From: Eurosta solidaginis
Taxonomy: Eukaryota > Arthropoda > Insecta > Diptera > Tephritidae
Reading direction: 5' to 3'
Assembly (NCBI RefSeq): GCF_040869045.1
Contig: NC_090321.1
Location: forward strand, 184,607,596-184,671,595
DNA length: 64,000 nucleotides
The notes beneath the pieces are model-generated. The model did no database searches, was not told the origin of the DNA, and saw only the letters and a program-made list of their open reading frames with translations. Shown one piece after another: positions 10,843 to 21,889 of the stretch. The translations under genes and the position numbers were made by a program. Each line of letters starts with the position of its first letter. The first letter of the stretch is position 1.

Positions 10843-11215
10843 ATTGTTGTTGTTCTTGTTGTTGTCGTTGTGGAGAGCAATTGATGTTGATGGTCCTTTG
10901 CCGGATGCAAACCCGGTACGTTCCGGTAACAAGCACCATTAAGGCACTAGCCCTACTTTCTCGGGAACGATTTAGTAGGACCACATGAAACCTCCTGGCC
11001 ATACCGCTATCCCACTCTCTAGATCCATGACGAGCTTGGGTTCGCCTGAGCCTCGGGTTTTAAAAAAACAGGATTCGGGTTGGAGAAGCTATAAATTGCA
11101 CTGGCAACCTTTTGAAAGGGTTTCGCTACACAGCCACTTGAATCAATTTGGTATTTTAGTCGCCTCTATACTTGTTGCTGGGGCAAATATTCCGTCTCGT
11201 TATATAAAAGTTATC
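10843..11215 (-). mobile_element. Internally deleted LINE (head plus 3' tail), copy B
   Basis: Counterpart of 5,331-5,700, with GGCGACTAAAATACC at the 5' side and a CAACAAGAACAACAACAA tail at the 3' side (minus strand). Confidence 0.5.
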
Positions 11216-11408
11216 GGCTTTATAGGAGTACTAGCAGGATAACCGGCGTTGCTCGGGTTAGGCAGATACTAATCTAAATAAGAGGGTGTATTTTAACGCA
11301 TTCCTTGCTGTTACTCAAAGTCAAGCAATCAGTATATAAGATTTTATTGATCTTCTTCAGAATGTATCTCCCCATTTTTCTCATTCTTACCCTTTATAAT
11401 TTTCTTAT

Positions 11409-14400
11409 TTTTATACTCAGTTGAGCAGAGCTCACAGAGTATATTAAGTTTGATTGGATAACGGTTGGTTGTACATATATAAAGGAATCGAGATAGATAT
11501 AGACTTCCATAAATCAAAATAATCAGGATCCAAAAAAAATTTGATTGAGCCATGTCCGTCCGTCCGTCCGTCCGTCCGTCCGTTAACACGAGAACTTGAG
11601 TAAATTTTGAGGTATCTTGATGAAATTTGGTATGTAGGTTCCTGAGCACTCATCTCAGATCGCTATTTAAAATGAACGATATCGGACTATAACCACGCCC
11701 ACTTTTTCGATATGGAAAATTTCGAAAAACCGAAAAAATGCGATAATTCATTGCCAAAGGCGGTTAAAACGATGAAACTTGGTAGATGGGTTGACGTTAT
11801 GACGCAAAATAAAAAATTAGTAAGATTTTGGACAATGGGCGTGGCACCGCCCACTTTTACAAGAAGGTAATTTAAAAGTTTTGCAAGCTGTAATTTGGCA
11901 GTCGTTGAAGATATCATGATGAAATTTGGCAGGAACGTTACTACTATTACTATATATGTGCTAAATAAAAATTAGCAAAATTGGATGAAGAACACGCCCA
12001 CTTTTTAAAAAAAAAATTTTTTTAATTCAAATTTTGACAAAAAATTTAATATCTTTACTGTATATAAGTAAATTAAGTCAAAATTCAACTCCAGTAATGA
12101 TATGATGCAACAAAATACAAAAATAAAAGAAAATTTCAAAATGGGCGTGGCTCCGCCCATTTTCATTTAGTTTGTCTAGAATACTTTTAATGCCATAAGT
12201 CGAACAAAAATTTACCAATCCTTTTGAAATTTGGTAGGAGCATAGATTCTATGACGGTAACTGTTCTCTGTGAAAATGGGCGAAATCGGTGGAAGCCACG
12301 CCCAGTTTTTATACACAGTCCACCGTCTGTCCTTCCGCTCGGCCGTTAACACAATAACTTGAGCAAAAACCGATATATCTTTACTAAACTTAGCCCACGT
12401 ACTTACCTGAACTCACTTTATCTTGGTATAAAAAATGGCCGAAATCCGACCATAACCACGCCTACTTTATCGATATCGAAAATTACGAAAAATTAAAAAA
12501 ATGCCATAATTCTATACCAAATACGAAAAAAGGGATGAAACATGGTAACTGGATTGGTTTATTGACGCAAAATATAACTTTGGAAAAAACTTTGTAAAAT
12601 GGGTGTGACACCTACCATATTAAGTAGAAGAAAATGAAAAAGTTCTACAAGGCGAAATCAACAGCCCTTAGAATCTTGGCAGGAATACTGTTAGTGGTAT
12701 TGAATATATAAATAAATTAGCAGTACCCGACAGATGATTTTCTGGATCACCTGGTCCACATTTGGTCGATATCGCGAGAACGCCTTCACATATACATCTA
12801 AGGGCCACTCGCTTTTAAAACCCTCATTAATACCTTTAATTTGATATCCATATCGTACAAACACATTCTAGATTCACCCCTAGCCCACCCTAATGGCAAT
12901 ATCTCGAAAAGGCGTGCACCTATAGACCTAATGCCCACTCCCTCTTAAAATGCTCAGTAACACCTTTCGTTTGATACCCATATCGTACAAACATTCTAGA
13001 GTCACCCCTGGCCCACCCTAATGGCGATATCTCGAAAAGGCGTCCACATATAGACCTAATGCCCACTCCCTCTTAAAATGCTCAGTAACACCTTTCGTTT
13101 GATACCCATATCGTTCAAACATTCTAGAGTCACCCCTGGCCCACCCTAATGGCGATATCTCGAAAAGGCGTCCACCTATAGACCTAATGCCCACTCTCTC
13201 TTAAAATGCTCAGTAACACCTTTCGTTTGATACCCATATCGTACAAACATTCTAGAGTCACCCTTGGTCCACCTTTATGGCGATATCTCGAAAAGGCGTC
13301 CACCTATAGAACTGAGGATTATTCCCTTTTAAAATACTCATTACCACCTTTCATTTGATACCCATATCGTACAAACACATTCTAGAGTCACCCTGGCCCA
13401 CCCTAATGGCGATATCTCGAAAAGGCGTCCACCTATAGACCTAATGCCCACTCCCTCATAAAATGCTCAGTAACACCTTTCGTTTGATACCCATATCGTA
13501 CAAATATTCTAGAGTCACCCCTGGCCCACCCTAATGGCGATATCTCGAAAAGGCGTCCACCTATAGACCTAATGCCCACTCCCTCTTAAAATGCTCAGTA
13601 ACACCTTTCGTTTGATACCCATATCGTACAAACATTCTAGAGTCACCCTTGGTCCACCTTTATGGCGATATCTCGAAAAGGCGTCCACCTATAGAACTAA
13701 GGATTACTCCCTTTTAAAATACTCATTACCACCTTTCATTTGATACCCATATCGTACAAACACATTCTAGAGGCACCCTGGCCCACCCTAATGGCGATAT
13801 CTCGAAAAGGCGTCCACCTATAGACCTAATGCCCACTCCCTCTTAAAATGCTCAGTAACACCTTTCGTTTGATACCCATATCGTACAAACATTCTAGAGT
13901 CACCCCTGGCCCACCCTAATGTCGATATCTCGAAAAGGCGTCCACCTATAGACCTAATGCCCACTCCCTCTTAAAATGCTCAGTAACACCTTTCGTTTGA
14001 TACCCATATCGTACAAACACATTCTAGAGTCACCCCTGGCCCACCCTAATGACGATATCTCGAAAAGGCGTCCACCTATAGACCAAATGCCCACTCCCTC
14101 TTAAAATGCTCAGTAACACCTTTCATTTGATTCCCATATCGTACAACTAGAGACACCCCTGGTCCACCTTTATGGCGATATCTCGAAACGGCGTCTACCT
14201 AGGGAACTAAGGATCACTCCTTTTCAAAATACTCATTAACAGCTTTCATTTGATACCCATATCGTACAAACATATTCTAGAGTCACCCCTGGTCCACCTT
14301 TATGGGGATTTCTCGAAAAGGCGTTCACCTATAGAACTAAAGCCCATTCCCTTTTAAAATACTCATTATCACCCTTCATTTGATACCCGTATCGTACAAA

Positions 14401-14651
14401 CACATTTTAGAGTCAGCCCTGGTCCACCTTTATGGCGATATCCCTAAATGGCGTCCATCCATAGAACTATGGCCTACTCTCTCTTAAAATACTCTTTAAT
14501 ACCTTCCATTTGATACACATGTCATACAACCACATTCCAGGGTTACCCTAGGTTCATTTTCCTACCTGGTGATTTTCCTTATTTTGTCTCCATAGCTCTC
14601 AACTGAGTATGTAATGTTCGGTTACACCCGAACTTAGCCTTCCTTACTTGT
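11409..14651 (+). mobile_element. HINE, long form, both ends present (3.2 kb)
   Basis: It begins TTTTATACTCAGTTGAGC and ends with GTTCGGTTACACCCGAAC followed by CCTTCCTTACTTGTT. The empty site in copy A shows it entered between CTTAT and TCCCTCTTC without a target duplication. Three bases (CGC, 5,895-5,897) of the empty site are missing here. Insertion between Ts without duplication is the Helentron mode. The (GTCC)n tract is at ~11,563-11,582. The body has ~150 bp modules, then 14 minisatellite units at 12,720-14,560. No replicase or helicase frame is present, so it is non-autonomous. Confidence 0.92.
12720..14560 (+). repeat. HINE minisatellite, ~14 units of ~128 bp with higher-order structure
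   Basis: The landmark GATATCTCG, or a one- or few-base variant, begins near 12,768, 12,898, 13,026, 13,154, 13,282, 13,411, 13,539, 13,667, 13,796, 13,924, 14,054, 14,177, 14,307 and 14,437. Two unit types occur. Type A has CACCCTAATGG with CCTAATGCCCAC; type B has CACCTTTATGG with GAACT(A/G)AGGAT. They run A-A-B-A-A-B-A-A-A-B from 13,026. The first period repeats at 385 bases, so expansion also copied three-unit blocks. Confidence 0.93.
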
Positions 14652-15144
14652 TCCCTCTTCTTTTCTTACACCCTCTACCTCTCTCCTTATTTTTTCTTAG
14701 ATCCCTCATTCCTCTAATTTAACATTCTTTGCTTTTTTTTTCAAATTTTATTTTGTCACACACAATTCATACGCGAAATCTCATAACTTAATCAAAATAT
14801 TTTAGCTGCACAATTTGTGTCTATCATCTCATATAGACAGCTATTTTTACAATGAATTCTTAAATTTAATAAAAACTTTTATATCACTCAATGCAATCGC
14901 TTTAACTTTTTGTGGGTTCAATGCTATGGTCAAACAAAAGACCTGCACTTAAGTACGTACATGGCGTATGAGTAACTTTTGCTGACATACAAAATTTGTC
15001 GCACCACCCAGTGCCGCACGCGAAATTGAAAAAAAAAATTTATTTAAAATTCTTAGTGCTGAAACATGAAAAACCTTCGTCTTGATCGAAGGAACCTTTA
15101 GCCAAAATTTGGTGATGATTGAAGTGTGATTGATTTTTATATAT

Positions 15145-15270
15145 ATAGATTAGCGATTTGTTAATAAAGAATTAACGGAGTGTTATCAATTTGTTATCCA
15201 CTTTTATCCATGCGCTATCAGTTTGTTATCGATAATAACTTTATCGAGGGTTCATTGGTTTGTCAAAGTA
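15145..15270. repeat. ATCGATAA-type degenerate repeat (copy B, second block)
   Basis: Counterpart of 6,385-6,510. Confidence 0.55.
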
Positions 15271-15762
15271 ATAATAATATAGGTTTAGAACACTTCACAA
15301 AAGATTCCTAATTGATCCCATGAAGCTACAGGCAACGCTGTGAAAAGGTCCTATACAAATCCCGAAAAAGACCAACAAATAATGCAGAAACTCTGTGCTA
15401 TTTCATTTCCCGTTTCGCACATTTAAACAAACAATACTTGGTACACCTTTTTAGACAAGCATTTCAAAAGTCATAACTGGTTGGATTCCTGCATTAAATT
15501 TATTGCTAAGACCTTGAGCATGACGTATGTATTTAGATTTATATTGGAACAATTTTTCATCATACCTTTCGAACTTGGTTTGGAGTAAAACCGGTTCCGG
15601 CTTTACGCCATTTGCAGTATAATTGTTCGTTCCCTAAGAGCTCAGCGTTGAATGCAGGAGTGTAGAGCCGAGGGAAGAACATAAAGTATACACAACCCTT
15701 CATTTCCGAATCATTCTTTAATAGGCGATCACGTTTTTATCTATCAAAATACAAAATACGTC

Positions 15763-16806
15763 TTTTTGTACTCAGGTGAACAGAGCTCACAGAATATATT
15801 AATTTTGTTCGCATAACGATACCCCGTAACGGCATAAACTAATCGAGATAGATATAGACTTCTATATATCAAAATGATCTGGGTGAAAAAAGAAATAAAT
15901 TTAACCATGTCCTTCGGTCCGTTCGTCCGTCTGTCCGTAAACACAATAACTTGAGTAAACTTTAAGGTATCTTAACGAAATTTCGTATGCAAGTTCCTGG
16001 GCACTCATCTCAGATCGGTATTTAAAATGAATGAAATCGGACTATAACTACGCCCACTTTTCTATATTGGAAATTTTGAAAACCCGAAAAAGTGAAATAA
16101 TGCATTACCAAAGATGGATAAAGCGATGAAACTTGGTAGGTGGGTTGACCTTATGACGCATAATAGAAAATTAGTAAAATTTTCGTTAATGGGCGTGGCA
16201 CCGCCCACTTTTAAAAGAAGGTAACTTAAAAGTTTTTCAAGCTGTAATTTTGCAGTCGTTGAAGATATCATGATGAAATTTGGCAGGAACGTTACTCCTA
16301 TTACTATATGTGTGCTAAATAAAAATAAGCAAAATCGAATGACGAACACCCACTTAAACAAAATTTTAAAGTAAAATTTTAAACAAAAAATTGAATATCT
16401 GTACGGTATATAAGTAAATTATGTCAACATTCAACTCCAGTAATGATATGGTGCAACAAAATACAAAAATAAAAGAAAATTTCAAAATGGGCGTGGCTCC
16501 GCCCGTTTTCATTTAATTTGTCTAGAATACTTTTAGTGCCATAAGTCGAACAAAAATTTACCAATCCTTGTGAAATTTAGTAAGGGTTTCGCCTCTATGA
16601 CGGTAACGGTTTTCTGTGAAAATGGGCGAAATCTGTTGAAGCCACGCCCAGTTTTATACACAGTCGTCCGTCTGTCCTCCCGCTCGGCCGTTAACAGGAT
16701 AACTTGAGCAAAAATTGATATATCTTTACTAAACTTAGTTCAGAACATTGCACTCACTTTATCGTTGTATTAAAAACATGCGAAATCCGACTATGACCAC
16801 GACCAA
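15763..16806 (+). mobile_element. HINE, 5' part only (first of a tandem pair)
   Basis: It starts TTTTTGTACTCAGGTGAAC and carries a diverged GTCC/GTTC tract and the ~150 bp modules. It stops inside a module, where the next HINE begins at 16,807. No 3' hairpin belongs to it. It is more diverged than its neighbour, so it may be the older resident. Confidence 0.82.
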
Positions 16807-17334
16807 TTTTTATACTCAGCTGAGCAGAGCTCACAGGGTATATTAACTTTGTTCGCATAACGGTAATCCGTAACGGCATAAACTAATCGAGATAGATATA
16901 GAGTTCCATATATCAAAATGTTCTGGGTGAAAAAAGAAATAAATTTAGCCATGTCCGTCCGTCCGTAAACACGATAACTTGAGTAAAATTTGAGGTATCT
17001 TGATGAAATTTGGTATGTGGGTTCCTGGGCGCTCATTTCAGAACGCTATTTAAAACGAACGAAATCGGACTACAACCACGCCCAATTTTTCGATATCGAA
17101 AATTTCGAAAAACCGAAAAAGTGCGATAATTCATTACCAAAGACGGATAAAGCGATAAAACTTCATAGGTGGGTTGACCTTATGACACAGAATAGAAAAT
17201 TAATAAAATTTTGGACAGTGGACATGACAGCGCCCACTTTTAAAAGAAGGTAATTTAAAAGTTTTGTAAGCTGTAATTTGGCAGCTAAGCATGTAATGTT
17301 CGGTTACAGCCGAACTTAGCCTTCCTTACTTGTT
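16807..17334 (+). mobile_element. HINE, short form (second of a tandem pair)
   Basis: TTTTTATACTCAGCTGAG at the start, a short GTCC tract, and the direct short-form junction GTAATTTGGCAGCTAAGC. It ends with hairpin GTTCGGTTACAGCCGAAC and CCTTCCTTACTTGTT. The flank ATTTAATGG after it is the same as after the copy A element, so both occupy the same ancestral site. Confidence 0.85.
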
Positions 17335-17675
17335 ATTTAATGGTTTTTGGTACGTTTTTTAGTATTCTATTGTTAAATGAAATTAATATAATAAAAACTT
17401 CATGAAAGAAAATAAAAAAAGATTGCGAAAAAATGTCTAAAAATCTGTGAAATATATGTACATCTGCTCAACATTGCTCACTCAGACTAAATCAGTAAAA
17501 TTTTGGGCTTACAGCGTTATAAAATCATTTCGAGCGATATAAAAAAGTACAAAAAGAAATCTTCCACTTATCGTTACTTATGCAATCACGCCAATTATTT
17601 TCACAAACCTTATGCCAACTCATACCTTTTGTTAAGAATTACATACCGATTACGAAACTGTTTTGTTGTATACTT

Positions 17676-18790
17676 CTTTAAGTTAAACTCACTTTCTATA
17701 CAAAGCAAAAAATTAAACGATAAAATATGCAGAAACTTTCGTACGCAAGCAGAGGTTTCTTGGTGTACCACACATACATATCTGTTTTTTTTTTGTACGA
17801 AGAGAAGCAGCCAGCAAAGCGTACAAAAATTCACACTGACCCAGTACGTTGACGCAGAAGTAATTGCATGCGAAAACACTTAACAGTAAAACAGACATTT
17901 TCAGGTATTTGAACATACAAATGCGTAGTTTGCAGCGGACAAGATGTTTCATGGCGAAGGTCAAAGCACCTAAAGGGAAATGATTTGCTTGCGCGAGCGT
18001 GAAAATGCTCATAATTGAGCGATTTGCAAAAAAAACAAAAATGATATGATAAACAACATCGCGATAGACGTAAATGCAAAAGTTGAATGCAAAAAAAAAA
18101 AGTTTTAGTATTTTGAATAGATCTGTTTAAGAAAGGAGAAAAAAGCAACTAAAATGAGATAGCACTTTCTTAACTTTCTTTGCTTTTGATTTTTAGCAAA
18201 AACTAAATAAAATTGCTAAGAAATTAATATGTGTGTAATAAAAGAGTATGGTTAAACAATAAAATGAAGAGCACTTTAAATTATAGATGCTTAAGTGATT
18301 ACTTCGGAGCACAGCTTCCCTCTTAGCCAATGTAGCGGAAGTTTTCGGTGCTTGCATTTCTGCCCATTCCTACCAAAATTTGTCGAGAAAGAGCAATAAA
18401 TTTTCGTTGTTGTCAATGAACTTGGCTTTTTCACTTCTCATGCAGAATTTTTTTTTTCTTTCAAGCTACTGTCAGCAACTTGCAAACTTGCCCTTCACAA
18501 CGAAATTTCATTTTCTCCATGTTTTGGCTCTATAAAACGGCAATTTGTGGCAATTTATTGCTGCTACTAAGCGCATATTTTGCTGCATACTTGTTAACTG
18601 TAATTGCAACTTGTATTGCCAGTTTAATGGGTATCTTTTTTCAGACGTAATGGCTATTTAAGAGCTCATATATTGATAAATATATAACAAGTAGGGCTTA
18701 GTAATATAGTAATAAATTTAATCGCCAAAATATCAAATTGTCAGTTAAAATTTTTTCCACAACTAGAAAGTTCTGCATGTAGCCCACTAA
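17676..18790. other. Non-coding, no gene recognised
   Basis: Overlapping frames of 89-126 residues at 17,503-18,148 on both strands have no recognisable motif. They mirror one another's AT-rich composition. Nothing else is identified up to the Transib target site. Confidence 0.45.
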
Positions 18791-18795
18791 CGACG
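18791..18795 (+). repeat. Transib target-site duplication, left
   Basis: CGACG immediately before the left CACTATGGCGCC end. The same five bases follow the right end at 21,685-21,689. A GC-rich 5-bp duplication is the Transib signature. Confidence 0.9.
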
Positions 18796-18834
18796 CACTA
18801 TGGCGCCTTTTGAGTTATTTCTTTGCAAAAATTA
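18796..18834 (+). promoter_or_regulatory. Transib left end, RSS-like
   Basis: CACTATG heptamer (18,796-18,802), 23-base spacer (18,803-18,825), nonamer CAAAAATTA (18,826-18,834). This is the presumed transposase binding and cleavage site. Confidence 0.8.
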
Positions 18835-19687
18835 TAACTCTTGAAGTAATGAAGATGTTTTAAAGATTTATACTGCACCTGAAAGCTCATTATTTAGACG
18901 TTGGACAATTTAAAGTAGAGGGTGCCAGAGTAATAGGGTGCTTCACAATAATTCGTCAAATTTGAGAAATTTTAGAAAAATACAAAAAAAAAATTTTTTT
19001 GTTAAAAACTGAAAGGACAAACTTTGAAATTTTTTTATGAGGATGTTCTTGAACATGAAATCAGATAAACTTATGATTTGTATGAAGGAGTGTTGCTCTA
19101 CCCACTTATGATTAAAAGTTTTTTCTTAGTAGCAAGGTTATGAATCTCCACCAAACTTGATGGACGCATTACTTCTTTTAAGATGTTATATTCTTATAAA
19201 AGTGAAATGTGTACGCTAGGGGATAAGTATATAAACATTGCTTGAAATTCAATGTATAAATTTATTTACATATTTTTGAAAAATTAAAAAAACAAATATT
19301 TTATTAATACTTAACTAAGAAAAATTATTAAAAGTAATAATAATAATAATAAATTTTTGAGCACTGCCCACTTATGATAAACAGTTTTATCTTAATAATC
19401 TCTTTACAAATTTTATTGATTTCTGTAAAAATGTATTACTCTTCTGATAGCCAAAGACTAAGCTTTAAAATAAATATATATAAAGGGTGCTTCAAAACTC
19501 ATCTTAAAATTTGATAAATTTTAAAAAGATGTAAAAACGAAAATTATATGGTTATAATTACTAAATGAAATAACTGTATTATTTATAATAAATAATAAAC
19601 TTGTATTTAATGATTCCTTTTTTTCAATAAAATAACAAAACTTATTACTAAATAATTTTTTTGCTGTGATAGAAAAAGGTGGATCAT

Positions 19688-20912
19688 TTATTTAATCTTA
19701 ACGTAGTCTTCGTCATTTGAAGATATATCTAACAAGGAAACCATTTCTGAGCTACAGGTGTCTGTAAGATTTTTTTTGTTATCCTACATGCCTCATGGAT
19801 GATACGACTGGATCAGAAGAGATGGCCAACATGTTGAAAAGGTCCTCGTTTTATCTAACTCGTGAGATTTTGCAAGCGTTAGTACTTCTATATCTTTTGT
19901 AGTTTATTTATATTTATTTAAATAATATCGGCCGGCACAATTTAACTGATAGCGGCCGTGAATTTTTCCAATATTCTGAAGCTTCATCTTTTAAACGGAG
20001 GGAACAATACAAGCCATAAACATATTACCATCTGTAATTGTTCCATCGTCTACATTTGTTCTTTGTTTATACGCGCTTTGTCCTGATGATCCATCACAGC
20101 TCCATTTATTAATCAATGTTAGCCTTTTTGGCAGTGATTTCAACTTTTCTTCAGAAAAACTTTTCAAGAGTCGCATAGACGTATGATCCATTAAGATTTG
20201 GAGCTCAACTTCAGCTGATACTTCGGTTATTTTGCCTCTTGGAGGAACTCTTTCTTTCTTGGCTTGAGTGATTTTTTTGTATTCAGGGAAAAGATCGGCA
20301 TTACGTTGCAATAATGGCTCACGCAATATATTATATTTTTCCCTCGATAACCCGAGATCTATAAACAGCCTCAAAGACTCTTCAGTAGTGTATCTCCTGG
20401 GTAGCACATTTGGGAGTGTGGGAATGCTGGTTTTAATCCCTCTCAGTAGCCCTGGACTTGCTAACGCAACTGCTCCTATGATATGAGGCTTGGTGTTTTC
20501 CTCGTCCTTTTTATATTTAATAGACAATGCTTCTGGAAGATGAGTCGTGGCGATAGTTCTGACAGCTTGCTTTTCCTTGTGTAGGTCAAACATTCTTCTA
20601 TGGGTTTTGTTGGTATTCCTCTAGTTCTATTGGTTGATGTGCTAGGCACTTCTTCGTCCAAAAACTTTTACCAGCTAGCCAGCTTTCATGCGTACTTATA
20701 AACCTTGAAATAGAACGACCGACTGCTTGCCATTTTCTTTGTATTGGAATGTAGAGGAAGCCAAATCTTTCTTTCAAGTCTTCGTCTTCTTTGTTGCATG
20801 CTTCATTTGGTAATTCTGTCATAATAGCCTCAACGAACTCCGCTTTTATCTTTGAAGCTTTGAACACCTCAAATAGTTTGGAGTTTTCTAGAGACATATT
20901 AAAATTTGCCAT
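19688..20912 (-). pseudogene. Transib transposase (RAG1-like) pseudogene
   Basis: In active elements this protein is a DDE transposase that cuts at the terminal repeats. A start frame runs 20,912-20,598. The reading then passes to the frame at 20,661-20,476, then to 20,593-19,991, so at least two frameshifts are visible. The motif KWSCDGSSGQSAYKQ contains an Asp (codon 20,093-20,095) that I infer is the first catalytic acid. After the stop at 19,991 another shift restores LKDEASEYWKNSRPLSVK. A separate segment near 19,785-19,850 encodes NMLAISSDPVVSSMRH. A last one ends SSNDEDYVKIK with a stop at 19,688-19,690. The reading spans ~1.2 kb, against ~2 kb for a full transposase. The middle, with the other acidic residues, appears deleted near 19,915. 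The family call rests mainly on the element's ends; the protein assignment alone would be moderate. Confidence 0.75.
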
Positions 20913-21645
20913 CGAGTATATCTAACTAAAAAATATGTGAGCTATATTTATGTTTATTTAAATAAACAGAATACTTTATTCTATAGACTTCAAAAAATGA
21001 CAGATTTTGGGCGTTGTATTAAACATTGCATTATATACTCAAATTATGGAAATGAGTTCCAGATATATTATGCAGCTTGTAATCGAAAATTTTGTTTTAT
21101 TAACAAATTCCAACAAAAAAAGTGACCGTACTAAATTCGCCTCCTTCTTACCTATACCTGCTCAGGCGCGTATTTATACCCAAGGTTTCTTCACTTTATT
21201 TGATGTAAAAAGTGAAATCGCAGCTGGACGCAGGTAGACCTTATGAATTCGGGTAACTGAATATTAGCAAATACTTACTGTAAATTTCACGGAGATTGTT
21301 TTTGTCCTTTTTTTTATTTTCCATCAAAGTTTGAAAAAGGTCCTAAAAATAGGCTTTTCGAAAAACAGGTAGATCTGACAACGTTGATCAAAAAAAAAAC
21401 AAATTTTATGTTTTTATTCAACCTAGAATTAAATATACTTTCGCTATAATACAAGAAAGCGGTAGCAGGCCGTTTTATTTAGAGACAAAACAATTTTTAA
21501 TACAACAAAAAAGAACAAAAACCACAAATTTTTCTAAGTGTTAAAAATTAATCAACTTTGAGCGGCTCCATCTCCTAAAATATCATTTTCTGTATTCTGC
21601 ATTAAATACATGTATTAGGTTTATCGAACGTTTTCATGAAATTTT

Positions 21646-21684
21646 TGATTTTTGCCTGGCTTTTCGGGCAGGGGCGCCATAGTG
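21646..21684 (-). promoter_or_regulatory. Transib right end, RSS-like
   Basis: Read inward on the minus strand: CACTATG heptamer (21,684-21,678), 23-base spacer, nonamer CAAAAATCA (21,654-21,646). Only the first five spacer bases (GCGCC) match the left end, so heptamer, spacer length and nonamer are what both ends share. Confidence 0.8.
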
Positions 21685-21689
21685 CGACG
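21685..21689 (+). repeat. Transib target-site duplication, right
   Basis: CGACG, identical to 18,791-18,795. Confidence 0.9.
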
Positions 21690-21889
21690 TTGAATAATTC
21701 AAAACTGGTAACATATACAAAACTCCTATCATCTCTTTTAGAGTAATTTCCGCTTATTGCACCGTATGAGGACGTGTCAGACTCGTGATCACGAGAACAG
21801 TCCCAAAAGTTTATAGCTCTTAAAAGAAGAATGTGGGAAAAAACATACGGATAAATTTCGTATGGAAGGCGGAAGGCAGAAAAAAGTTT

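Larger units (their letters stand above)
10229..17675 (+). repeat. Segmental duplication, copy B
   Basis: Same order and orientation as copy A (4,691-7,815). It is larger mainly because of a 3,243 bp HINE at 11,409-14,651 and a tandem HINE pair at 15,763-17,334 where copy A has one ~520 bp element. It also has ~33 extra bases near 17,530-17,562. Its right edge continues into unique sequence at 17,676, whereas copy A is interrupted by a HINE at the equivalent base. The two copies are direct repeats separated by ~2.4 kb. Confidence 0.9.
18796..21684 (-). mobile_element. Transib DNA transposon, internally deleted (2,889 bp)
   Basis: Both ends begin CACTATGGCGCC, as 12-bp perfect inverted repeats fitting the Transib CACWATG terminus, and CGACG is duplicated on both sides. 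At each end a 23-base spacer after CACTATG leads to an A-rich nonamer: CAAAAATTA on the left, CAAAAATCA on the right. This arrangement parallels the V(D)J 23-RSS, as expected since RAG1 is related to Transib transposase. The transposase relic at 19,688-20,912 (minus) is frameshifted and lacks its middle. This copy is therefore dead, although its ends look usable in trans. Confidence 0.93.

Noticed and set aside
12720..14560. CRISPR-like or satellite array
   Set aside because: Units are contiguous ~128-base repeats without unique spacers, located inside a eukaryotic transposable element with defined ends.
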